From Strigomonas culicis (Eukaryota; Euglenozoa; Kinetoplastea; Trypanosomatida; Trypanosomatidae): 12,790 nt of DNA. The stretch spans positions 1 through 12,790 of the forward strand of contig AUXH01000554.1 in the NCBI GenBank assembly GCA_000482145.1, in the 5' to 3' direction. This document shows, one piece after another, positions 6,059 to 12,790 of this stretch (its first letter is position 1; every line of letters begins with the position of its first letter). The translations under genes were made by a program, and so were the position numbers. The notes below the pieces were generated by a model. That model searched no databases and was not told the DNA's origin. It saw nothing but the letters and a program-made list of their open reading frames with translations.

Positions 6059-6440
6059 TGCATCTGTCCGACTCGCAGAAAGAGGACGTAAAGGACTGGT
6101 CAGTACACATACATACAACAGAAAAAAAAGAAGATGCAGATAATGGAAAGACAACGCAATCAGTTACCAATGAAGATGGTCATCACAACACACGGACCCA
6201 CAAAGCTGCATCGCAACGAAGTGAATGGCTTTGTTTTCCCCTTTACACCTCGTATCTTTAACTACACTCCTTATTTAGTATTAATTACTGTTAACGACTA
6301 AATAACAACACATGTTATTAGTGATTTCTCTCTTTTTCTTAGTCTTTTTTTTTTTTTGATTGCATTAATTCTTGATGAAACGAGAAGACAGATGGATAGA
6401 AGGGAAAAATAAAAGACGTTGAATGGGCTATGCGGGTGGT
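6059..6440. other. Intergenic region, SerRS 3' UTR and kinase leader
   Basis: This gap of 382 bp carries the SerRS 3' UTR (AT-rich, with an A-run on the coding strand opposite the T11 near 6347-6358). The kinase acceptor and leader lie at its low-coordinate end. The plus-strand frame 5956-6261 is not supported. No RNA gene seen. Confidence 0.55.
6096..6134 (-). promoter_or_regulatory. Putative spliced-leader acceptor for the kinase gene
   Basis: The coding-strand tract TCTTCTTTTTTTTCTG (6134-6119) is followed by the first AG in ACCAG at 6097-6096. The leader is 37 nt and the first ATG is at 6058. The ATGs between tract and AG would be removed. Confidence 0.58.
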
Positions 6441-7868
6441 CTACTTGGCCTCCTGCGCCGCGGGCGCGGCCGCCGCGAACTTCAACATCTCCGTCCCCAT
6501 CATGTAGGGGCGCAGCACGTCCGGGATGATCACGCCCTCCTCCGTCTGGTAGTTCTCGCAGATGCTGCACATGGTGCGGGTGACCGCGCAGAGCGTGCCG
6601 TTCAGCATGTGGCAGTACTCCTTCACGCTCGCCGCGGTGGCGCCGCGCAGGTTCGGCCCGTAGCGGCAGTTCACGCCGCGCGCCTGGTAGTCCGTGCAGT
6701 TCGAACACGACACGAGCTCGCGGAAGGCGCCGGAGCCGGGGAACCAGCCCTCGAGGTCGTACTTCTTCGCGGCCGCGTTGTTGAGGGCGCCGGAGCAGAT
6801 GTTGATGACGCGGTACGGCAGGCCGAGGCTCTCGTTGAACTCCTTCGAGGTCCGGATGAGCTCCTCCAGCATCGCCCAGGACTCGTTCTCGCGCGGCGAG
6901 CACACGACGAACTGCTCAATCTTGTCGAACTGGTGGACGCGGAAGATGCCTAGGGTGTCGCGGCCGTGGGCACCCGCCTCCTTGCGGAAGCAGGTCGACA
7001 TACCGGCGTACTTGATGGGCTCCTTCAGCTCGTTGAACCACTTGCCGCGGTGGTACGCCGCGATGGGCATTTCGCTCGTCGCGATCAGGTACTTCTCGTC
7101 GCCGTCGCCGGTCACTTTGTAGAGGGCCTCGTCGAACTCGGAGAGTTGCGCGATCTCGCCCATCACCTCCTTGTTCAGGAAGAAGGGCGGGTACAGCGGC
7201 TCGTAGCCGCGCTGGATGAGGAAGTTCAGCGCGTACGAGACGAGGGCGATCTGCAGCTGCACGAGGCCACCGCGAAGGATGAAGGCGCGGCCGCCCGCCA
7301 TCGCGGTGACGGCCTTGCTGGTGTCCATGAGACCCAGGCGCTCCATGCAGTCCACGTGGTTGAGCGCGACGCGCTTCGTGACGTCGCCCCACGTGCACAC
7401 CGTCACGTTGCCGGTGTCCTCGTCCTGCGCGACGGGGACGCTCTCGTGAAGAATGTTACCGATGGTGGCCATCAGCTTCTCACGGGTCTCGGAGAGGCCC
7501 TCCGCCTTGGTGGCCAGGTCGGCCGCCTGCTTCGCCAAGGACTTGGAGAGCTCCTTGAGCTGCAGCACGCAGAGGCTGCCGAGGCTCTCGCCCTCCAGTT
7601 TGCCCTCCGAGGCGGCCTCCAGTAAATCGGCGGGCACCTCCGTCACGTCGCCGTCCGCCTCCTTCGCCTTCTTCTTCGCGCCGACGGCCTTGCTGCAGTT
7701 GTTGATCATCTTTTTACACGCCTCGCTGATGAAGACCGCGCGGCGCCACTCGGCATCGATGTTGCTGATCTCATCCACCACGGTGGTGTCGGCGTACCGA
7801 CGGCGCTGAGACTCGCGAAGCACATTGAGCGTCTCGGGGTCGCGAAAGAGTTGGATGTCAATACCCAT
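6441..7868 (-). CDS. SerRS: Seryl-tRNA synthetase, cytosolic type, 475 aa
   Basis: This class II aminoacyl-tRNA synthetase joins serine to tRNA-Ser (and primes tRNA-Sec for selenocysteine synthesis). The N-terminal helical arm (about 1-135) begins MGIDIQLFRD and carries the eukaryotic Lys-rich insert at 64-90. The catalytic core follows: YPPFFLNKEVMG (226-237), the ATSE serine-binding element (263-266), motif 2 FRKEAGAHGRDTLGIFRVHQF (294-314), and motif 3 MLNGTLCAVTRTMCSICENY (421-440) closing with PDVLRPYMMG (449-458). The length is similar to yeast SerRS (about 460) and lacks the vertebrate C-terminal extension. The C-terminus is a short Ala-rich tail. No mitochondrial presequence is seen; trypanosomatids often use one synthetase gene for cytosol and mitochondrion, which cannot be judged here. 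The start ATG at 7868 lies 21 nt after a good acceptor. Confidence 0.98.
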   Translation of the reverse strand: MGIDIQLFRDPETLNVLRESQRRRYADTTVVDEISNIDAEWRRAVFISEACKKMINNCSKAVGAKKKAKEADGDVTEVPADLLEAASEGKLEGESLGSLCVLQLKELSKSLAKQAADLATKAEGLSETREKLMATIGNILHESVPVAQDEDTGNVTVCTWGDVTKRVALNHVDCMERLGLMDTSKAVTAMAGGRAFILRGGLVQLQIALVSYALNFLIQRGYEPLYPPFFLNKEVMGEIAQLSEFDEALYKVTGDGDEKYLIATSEMPIAAYHRGKWFNELKEPIKYAGMSTCFRKEAGAHGRDTLGIFRVHQFDKIEQFVVCSPRENESWAMLEELIRTSKEFNESLGLPYRVINICSGALNNAAAKKYDLEGWFPGSGAFRELVSCSNCTDYQARGVNCRYGPNLRGATAASVKEYCHMLNGTLCAVTRTMCSICENYQTEEGVIIPDVLRPYMMGTEMLKFAAAAPAAQEAK

Positions 7869-8204
7869 TTTTGATTGATCACGTGTTCACTTCGTAGAGC
7901 GGAGGCACATATACAAAAAAGAAGAAAAGAGAGAGAAAAAAGAACGTCGAGTACAAAAGTCAAGATGGAGATGTTAAGCTGCTGCGCGTGCCTCATGTTT
8001 CCATCATTTCCATCACGGCCTTCCGCGCAGTTTCTGTGCGCGAATAACCTGATGCATACACGCACCGTTACAGAGTACAAGTAGTGATAGTGATAAAAAT
8101 CATATATTTGTACAGTTATAATACATTTTTTTTTTGTGTGTGTGCAACTGATAATAAAGCTCTTTTTACATGATTGTTCTTCTACGTCACCGATGCGCAC
8201 GTGC
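7869..8204. other. Intergenic region, MORN-gene 3' UTR and SerRS leader
   Basis: This gap of 336 bp holds the MORN-gene 3' UTR (with a run of A on the coding strand opposite 8127-8135 and a CA-type stretch), then the SerRS polypyrimidine tract and a short leader. Small frames on either strand start at non-ATG codons or have no support. Confidence 0.55.
7890..7946 (-). promoter_or_regulatory. Putative spliced-leader acceptor for SerRS
   Basis: A long T/C tract on the coding strand (complement of 7913-7946) is followed by the first AG at 7891-7890 (TACGAAG). The leader would be 21 nt. The ATG inside TATATGTGCC lies before the AG and would be removed. Confidence 0.6.
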
Positions 8205-10157
8205 CTATACAGCGAGTGGAAGCACTTGGGTCGCTACAAGGTTTCCGACAGCCTCCTCCCTATCATCTGGGGCGATCTTCTGCCCCTTCGCGATCTCGAG
8301 GCACAGTACCATAATCGCCTCAATGTAGTCGACAATGGTCAGCAAGCCGTTGGCGCATACGGTGGAGACTAATAGTTCATTGTGTTTCCCGCACGACTCC
8401 TTGAAGATCTGAGAGGCAAGTGCCGATTGATACTGACTCACGCCAGGGAAGACCTCCGTGTTCGCGCCGAGGCGATCAAAAGGCAGAAAAAGGAGGACGG
8501 CACGCCCGACATCGATCTTGTGCTGCTGGAGGAGGGGCATGACAAACTGCATGAAGGACCTCATCGAGAGAAAGCGCTCACCGTTGTTGAGCTCCAAGTC
8601 GACCTTCACGTGGAACTGCCGCTCGAGCGCGGGCACGTGTGGCGCGAGGCACGGGGCATATCGGCGCGTGACCGGGCAGAGGGGGTGGTCCGCCGGCGCC
8701 AAGTGCTGCTGCATCATGGCGTTGAACTTCTCGCCGAGCGTCAGGAGGGACGCGCCGACGGACACGTGCGGGCTCAGGCGCACGAGGCACTCCGTGAAGG
8801 TGCGGAAGTTGAGGCAGCCCTCGAAGCGGTAGAGCCGCATGCGGCGCTCATAGTTGATCTGTATCTGCGCCTCGTCAAACTGCAGCTTCTCCGCGTTGTA
8901 GCGGTCGAGCGCCTCCATCGTCTGCACCACGCAGCGCAGGACGGTGCTCAGCCCCACGGGGCCGTTGACGAGGCCGCAGTCACTCAGCAGCCGCACGAAC
9001 TGCGGCAGGCTGATGTGGTTCGGCACGCGCCACCGCCACCAGTTGGGGTCCGTCACGATCAGCGCTACGTCGTCGCGCTTGACACTGTATTCGTTGAAGA
9101 GCGCCTTCAAGACGGTGTTGTAGCGCAAGAGCAGCGCTTTGACCGTCGTGCGCAGCTGGTCCGCGCTGCCATCGACGAGGCCGCCCATGTCCGAGATGAA
9201 CACCAGCCCCCCGTTCGGCGTGTCGCGGTCCACGCTCTTCTGCTCTTCGATTCGGTCATCCACGAAGGTGCCGTAGAACATGGTGCCGACGGAGGTTGTG
9301 AAGGTGCCAAGCCCATTCTTCTTGCCGCCCCTCCACTCGCCCTCGTAGCTGCTGCCGTCGGCGTAGTAAAACGTGCCGCGTCCTTCTCGTATGCCCTCCA
9401 CCAGCTGTCCATGATACACGTTGATAATAGCGGTCCCTGGCGGTGCGTAGCTCTTCGGACTTTCGTTCGCCGTTGCGGCGGCCGCGTCGGCGCCCCCCAC
9501 CAGCCGAATATAAGTAGAGCGCCCCTCCCCGTCCGGCAGCCCATGCCTCCACTGCCCCTCGTACAGCTCCACGAAGTGCGGCGTGCCGTTCGTCCAGCCC
9601 ATCACGCCGTAGCCGTGGCGCTCGTTGTTGGACCACTCGCCGTCGTAGCAGTCGCCGTTGCAGTACCGCAGGCGCCCGGTGCCGTGGCGCGCGTCCGCCA
9701 GCCACAGCCCCTCGTAGCTGCTGCCGTCGCGGTACGCCTGCCTGCCGTGGCCCTCCCGCCGGCCGCGGCGCCACGCGCCGGTGTACACCGCCGCGCCGCC
9801 GCAGGACGTGTGCGTGCCCTCGCCGTGGCGCACGCTGTTCCGCACCTGGCCGTCGTAGGCGTCGCCGCTCGGCCACTGCACCTCGCAGCGGCCGTTCGCG
9901 CTGCCGCGGTCAAACTGCCCCTTAATGACGCAGCCGTTACACCACCGTTGCATACCGCTGCCGACGAGCCGCCCGTGCTCGACGTCGCCCTCATAGTAGA
10001 AGCCCATCGCCGACGCGATGACACCCGCGCCATGCGGCCTCCCGTCATCATCCGACAGCACCTTGCGGCAATCGACGGTGCACGAGGGAAACGTTGGGGC
10101 GACTTGTGGTTTCGCTTCACGCAACGCGTCGTATATTACTCTTGCTTCTGCGTTCAT
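8205..10157 (-). CDS. MORN-repeat protein, radial spoke protein 10 (RSPH10B)-like, 650 aa
   Basis: About nine MORN units occupy residues 54-300. The clearest are YDGQVRNSVRHGEG (101-114), YTGAWRRGRREGHG (125-138), YEGLWLADARHGTG (148-161), YDGEWSNNERHGYG (171-184), YEGQWRHGLPDGEG (199-212), YHGQLVEGIREGRG (248-261) and YEGEWRGGKKNGLG (271-284). A Gly/Ala-rich insertion splits units seven and eight (about 213-247). The C-terminal half (330-650) is helical, without MORN repeats. It includes LLRYNTVLKALFNEYS (343-358), ISLPQFVRLLSDCGL (382-396) and FRTFTECLVRLS (451-462). This arrangement resembles RSPH10B, a radial-spoke component of motile flagella, so an axonemal role is likely but inferred from architecture only. 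The start is an ATG at 10157, the first after the acceptor. Other MORN proteins of trypanosomatids (for example of the bilobe) lack this C-terminal half, as far as I recall. Confidence 0.87.
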   Translation of the reverse strand: MNAEARVIYDALREAKPQVAPTFPSCTVDCRKVLSDDDGRPHGAGVIASAMGFYYEGDVEHGRLVGSGMQRWCNGCVIKGQFDRGSANGRCEVQWPSGDAYDGQVRNSVRHGEGTHTSCGGAAVYTGAWRRGRREGHGRQAYRDGSSYEGLWLADARHGTGRLRYCNGDCYDGEWSNNERHGYGVMGWTNGTPHFVELYEGQWRHGLPDGEGRSTYIRLVGGADAAAATANESPKSYAPPGTAIINVYHGQLVEGIREGRGTFYYADGSSYEGEWRGGKKNGLGTFTTSVGTMFYGTFVDDRIEEQKSVDRDTPNGGLVFISDMGGLVDGSADQLRTTVKALLLRYNTVLKALFNEYSVKRDDVALIVTDPNWWRWRVPNHISLPQFVRLLSDCGLVNGPVGLSTVLRCVVQTMEALDRYNAEKLQFDEAQIQINYERRMRLYRFEGCLNFRTFTECLVRLSPHVSVGASLLTLGEKFNAMMQQHLAPADHPLCPVTRRYAPCLAPHVPALERQFHVKVDLELNNGERFLSMRSFMQFVMPLLQQHKIDVGRAVLLFLPFDRLGANTEVFPGVSQYQSALASQIFKESCGKHNELLVSTVCANGLLTIVDYIEAIMVLCLEIAKGQKIAPDDREEAVGNLVATQVLPLAV

Positions 10158-10529
10158 CCTTATCGCTGGAAACTTTTTTTTTTGTCCTAAGCGACACTAA
10201 CTAATGATAATATATATTTGAGGAAACGAGAAGCAAACCCACAGCTAACGAGAAAAGTGAGAAGTGGAGACAAATGCGGTAATAACTACGACGACATGTG
10301 CATCATACATAGACAAGTCAATTCTCTTTTTTTTTTCATTTGGTTCTAATACATATTGAGACGTGCTTCTGTGTGTGCCTATCACACAAGCACCCCATTT
10401 TTCCTTCTTTTTGTACTTAATCACAGCTTATTATTAATTCCTTCTCAAATAAATATTAAACGGTTCGGTTCACTGGTGTAGTGGATCTTCTTTGGCGTCA
10501 GTTTACGTAGCGATGGGCTTTCAGCATCA
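10158..10529. other. Intergenic region, RRM-like gene 3' UTR and MORN-gene leader
   Basis: This gap of 372 bp holds the 3' UTR of the upstream gene, with A-rich runs on the coding strand opposite T runs at 10327-10338, then the MORN acceptor. A minus frame at 10445-10648 overlaps the upstream gene in another phase and is not supported. Nothing else recognised. Confidence 0.55.
10245..10274 (-). promoter_or_regulatory. Putative spliced-leader acceptor for the MORN-repeat gene
   Basis: The coding-strand tract (about 10274-10249, TTTGTCTCCACTTCTCACTT...) ends at GTTAG, with AG at 10246-10245. The leader would be about 87 nt without upstream ATG. A second pyrimidine tract with AG near 10202 is an alternative. 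Confidence 0.5.
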
Positions 10530-11165
10530 CTACCTTTGGGCATGGCTGTGGATGAACTTCTGCAGGAACTCCATGTCCTCGCGGTGCTCGTCCTCCGCTG
10601 ACTTTTTCTTCGCCTGACGACGAACCCGATTCTCTCGCCGCCGGGCAATCTTACTCTGCTGCCGGTTGAGCATCAGGCTGAGCTTGAGGCACTTTGTGCC
10701 CAGCAGGTCCCGCTGGTTGGTGCCATCCAACATCTTCACGGCGTGCAATGCCATCGCCTTGTTGGAGAAGGTGAGGACCGCATACTGCGCCTTATTGAGG
10801 GCATTGCCCTTCTGCGTGGAGCGCAGCTCCACCTTGGGCTCGTAGTCCTCGAACACTGTGCGCACTGCATTTTTTTCGGTTCCAGGCTCTACAAAGCAGT
10901 GGAGGCGGTAGAAGGTCGGCTTCTTCGCAGTCTTCGCGCGCTTTGCTGCCGGCTTCTCTGCCTTCTCTAACTCACCGCTCACGTCGCTGCCGAAGTCCGA
11001 GAGCACATCCGTGTCTAGGGGCAGCTCCTCATCGTCTAGTTTGGCGATCTGCGGCTTCTTGGCGGAACCTCTCCTTTTGGGGAACCGCGCATCCCCATCT
11101 ACCTCCGCCCCCCAGATGGCTGCAAGTTCGAGCTGCTTTTCCTTCTCAAGATTCCGTTTCTTCAT
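10530..11165 (-). CDS. Small basic protein with RRM-like core, 211 aa
   Basis: The middle (85-164) fits the beta-alpha-beta-beta-alpha-beta pattern of an RNA recognition motif. It has FYRLHCFVEP (85-94), a helix near 99-107, KVELRS (111-116), QYAVLTFSNKAMALHAVKML (127-146) and KCLKLSLML (158-166). RNP-type aromatics are weak, so the assignment rests on pattern only. The flanks are lysine/arginine-rich: SAKKPQIAK (34-42), AKRAKTAKK (74-82) and ARRRENRVRRQAKKK (174-188). They look like nuclear or nucleolar localisation signals, with an acidic patch at 44-65. A nucleolar or ribosome-assembly RNA-binding role is plausible inference only. The ATG at 11165 is the first after the acceptor at 11204. 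I do not recognise an established family. Confidence 0.82.
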   Translation of the reverse strand: MKKRNLEKEKQLELAAIWGAEVDGDARFPKRRGSAKKPQIAKLDDEELPLDTDVLSDFGSDVSGELEKAEKPAAKRAKTAKKPTFYRLHCFVEPGTEKNAVRTVFEDYEPKVELRSTQKGNALNKAQYAVLTFSNKAMALHAVKMLDGTNQRDLLGTKCLKLSLMLNRQQSKIARRRENRVRRQAKKKSAEDEHREDMEFLQKFIHSHAQR

Positions 11166-11456
11166 CCTGTCTCGCCTTTTTTTTTAAAAAAACTTCTAAT
11201 TGCCTTTCACACGAGTGTGTGATCATTCACGTTAACGAAGCGAAGCAAGAAAGAGAACAAGATGATGGAAAGACAACAGGCACTGTTCTTTGTACACGTT
11301 TATGCTTCTTGTTTTTACATCATAGATTTTACCAATTCATGAGATGTCAACTAAAAAGGAAGTTTTTCTTTCTTTAACAACTGATATAGACAAATTAGCG
11401 TCTTCAAAACGCAAAAAAAAAAAACAGAAATTACAATGAAAACCGTTACACTCAGA
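11166..11456. other. Intergenic region between the golgin and RRM-like genes, 291 bp
   Basis: AT-rich, with an A-run at 11414-11424 on plus and poly-T near 11177-11185. It holds the golgin 3' UTR and the next acceptor. A plus-strand frame at 10943-11377 is not supported. No RNA gene seen. Confidence 0.5.
11204..11280 (-). promoter_or_regulatory. Putative spliced-leader acceptor for the RRM-like gene
   Basis: A long T/C-rich coding-strand stretch (about 11280-11229) is followed, with no AG in between, by GAAAG at 11205-11204. The leader is 38 nt and free of ATG. Confidence 0.52.
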
Positions 11457-12790
11457 TTAATGAAAAACTGGGCAAGTTGGGTTCGCTGCCTTAATGCTTT
11501 CCTTTTCTTTCGTGGAGAGCTCCAGCACGGTTGCGATGGCAGGTATCATTTGCGGTCGGAGCTTCTCCGCTGCACACAGGAACTGCACAATGATGTTTTT
11601 CATGTAATCGATACTGAGTTGGACGCGCTCATTTGACTTGTGTGTTTCGATTTCCTTCGTATACTCAACAATAATCCGATTATTGTGCTCGCACTCCTTT
11701 CGCAGCCGTTCATTGTCTCGCTCTAGCGTGACTACCCTAGCCTTCATGCTCTTGATCTCGGCATCGCGTTGACTCTGCGTGGCCGCCAGCGACAGCATAT
11801 CGACACTGCCCGCGGCGGCGCGCAGCGTAGAGTCCGTGGCCGCGCTGTCCGGCTTTGCGGCGGGTGCCTGCGCCACCTCCTGCTGCATTTTCTCGCGCTG
11901 AAACGCGTCGCGCTGTCGCTTCATCTCCCGCCGCAACAACTCGCAGCGCTCCTCCAGCTGCCGGTTCTGCTCCTCGAGCTCGGCCACCTGCGCCTCGGCC
12001 TCGCCGGCCGCCGCCCTCACCCCGGCCCCCGCCAGCGCGCGCGTGGCCTCCTCGTACCTCGCCTGAAGCTCCTCCACCTTTTTGCGTTCCATGCCGTCCT
12101 CGTCACGCCCCTTCTGCGCTGATGCCTGCAGCGACGCCACGCGCGCGTGGAGCAGGCGCACCGTCCTAGTGAGCGTCTGCGGTCCCTCAACGTACTCTTC
12201 CAGCAAGGACAGCAGCACCTGCTTCACATCACCCACGACGCTCACCAAACGATCCACCCCATTCGCGTCTGAAATGGTTTCGCCACATAGTTCACACAGG
12301 GACGCACTCGTCTTCTCCAAAAAATTCTTGTTTTCTTCCGTGAGCTCCTCCACCTCAAGGCGCAGACTTTCAATCTCCTTTGCGTCATGCAGTTTCGAGT
12401 TCTTCACCTTCTCCTTCCAGCCCGCCACCGATTGCTCTAGCTCCGTATACGCGTCGTCCTTTTCCTTCAAGCTGTCGCGCAAATAGACATACTCGCCAAC
12501 CGCCCGTTCATGCGCACCATGCGCGTCCTCCAGCTGCTGGCGCAGCTCGGCGGCCTCGTGCTCAGCCGCCGCGAGGCGCGCCTGGGCGTCGTCGCTGCCG
12601 GCGGCGGTCTGCTCGCGGACCTGCTGCAGCTCCTCGACCGCCTGCGCGCGCGCCTGCTGCGCGTCCTCCAGCTGCTGGCGCAGCTCGGCGGCCTCGTGCT
12701 CAGCCGCCGCGAGGCGCGCCTGGGCGTCGTCGCTGCCGGCGGCGGTCTGCTCGCGGACCTGCTGCAGCTCCTCGACCGCCTGCGCGCGCG
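11457..12790 (-). CDS. GRIP-domain coiled-coil golgin, 3' part (N-terminus beyond window)
   Basis: The frame is open from the right edge down to TAA at 11457-11459, giving about 443 visible residues without a start. The C-terminal 50 residues fit a GRIP domain: QLSIDYMKNIIVQFL, then RPQMIPAIATVLELSTKEKE (about 11480-11624), including the tyrosine that precedes the MKN core (codon 11604-11606). GRIP domains bind Arl1-GTP and place long coiled-coil golgins on the trans-Golgi; trypanosomatids have such proteins. Upstream, nearly everything is predicted coiled coil (Glu/Lys/Leu/Gln/Arg-rich), broken by a SASLCELCGE segment (single CxxC, near 12285-12310). At the edge lies a 46-residue tandem repeat (138 bp). 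The 5' end and the total repeat number cannot be seen. Confidence 0.9.
   Translation of the reverse strand, partial: RAQAVEELQQVREQTAAGSDDAQARLAAAEHEAAELRQQLEDAQQARAQAVEELQQVREQTAAGSDDAQARLAAAEHEAAELRQQLEDAHGAHERAVGEYVYLRDSLKEKDDAYTELEQSVAGWKEKVKNSKLHDAKEIESLRLEVEELTEENKNFLEKTSASLCELCGETISDANGVDRLVSVVGDVKQVLLSLLEEYVEGPQTLTRTVRLLHARVASLQASAQKGRDEDGMERKKVEELQARYEEATRALAGAGVRAAAGEAEAQVAELEEQNRQLEERCELLRREMKRQRDAFQREKMQQEVAQAPAAKPDSAATDSTLRAAAGSVDMLSLAATQSQRDAEIKSMKARVVTLERDNERLRKECEHNNRIIVEYTKEIETHKSNERVQLSIDYMKNIIVQFLCAAEKLRPQMIPAIATVLELSTKEKESIKAANPTCPVFH
12523..12790. repeat. 138-bp in-frame tandem repeat (46 residues), about 1.9 copies visible
   Basis: The segment starting at 12523 recurs at 12661 and the two copies match base for base as far as the window goes (130 bases compared). 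Each unit encodes 46 residues beginning RAQAVEELQQ and ending ELRQQLEDAQQA, predicted to be coiled coil. Copy one (C-terminal in the protein) diverges at its end, where LEDAQQA becomes LEDAHGA. More copies probably follow beyond the right edge. Confidence 0.93.

Noticed and set aside
6059..6154. Longer N-terminus for the kinase with a signal-peptide-like MSFHYLHLLFFLL start
   Set aside because: The first codon is TTG, not ATG, and the hydrophobic residues are a translation of the polypyrimidine tract located before the predicted splice acceptor at 6096.
8382..10190. 602-codon plus-strand frame opposite the MORN-repeat gene
   Set aside because: It is the antisense shadow of a GC-rich gene with strong third-position bias. 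The minus frame has clear MORN repeats, an ATG and an acceptor; the plus frame has only Arg/Ala/Val-rich low-complexity sequence.
11209..11222. Short inverted repeat CACAC...GTGTG as a possible terminator or hairpin
   Set aside because: The stem is only about five base pairs. Trypanosomatid polycistrons do not use such terminators, and it sits between a polypyrimidine tract and an acceptor.
1..12790. tRNA, rRNA, snoRNA clusters, transposons, CRISPR, strand-switch region
   Set aside because: I looked through the gaps for cloverleaf-type or repeat structures and for retroelement coding motifs and saw none. All genes point the same way. A covariance-model scan would be needed to exclude small RNAs fully.

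Overview
The window looks like a piece of nuclear chromosome from a trypanosomatid (Kinetoplastea), based on four features. All recognisable genes lie on one strand (minus), head to tail, with no visible introns. The coding regions are GC-rich and separated by short AT-rich gaps of about 250-420 bases. Most gaps hold a strong polypyrimidine tract followed by the first AG a few tens of bases before the start codon, as expected for spliced-leader trans-splicing. The gene content is eukaryotic: cytosolic-type seryl-tRNA synthetase, a CDK-like kinase, a GRIP-domain golgin and a MORN-repeat axonemal-type protein. I cannot name the species. The compact spacing is tighter than is typical of Leishmania, but that is only a hint.

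Transcription runs from high to low coordinates, so the order is: (1) 3' part of a GRIP-domain coiled-coil protein with a 138-bp in-frame tandem repeat, running off the right edge; (2) a small basic protein with an RRM-like core; (3) a MORN-repeat protein resembling radial spoke protein 10; (4) seryl-tRNA synthetase; (5) a divergent CDK-like kinase; (6) an uncharacterised 172-residue protein with a WWW motif; (7) a NIF3-family metal-binding protein; (8) a PSP1 C-terminal-domain protein; (9) possibly a small 81-residue gene in the longest gap; (10) the 5' part of a Ser/Arg-rich protein running off the left edge. Where a computed open frame starts at TTG, I moved the start to the first ATG after the predicted splice acceptor (PSP1, NIF3 and kinase genes).

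The genes do not form a functional pathway. They look like ordinary neighbours in a polycistronic unit, regulated after transcription. I found no tRNA, rRNA, CRISPR, transposon or strand-switch region, and no clear new multi-gene system. The observations most worth checking are the candidate small gene at 1087-1332, the altered P+1 loop of the kinase, the near-identical repeats in the golgin, and several UTR elements around the PSP1 gene (a UG-rich tract, one CATAGAAA octamer and a duplicated leader segment).
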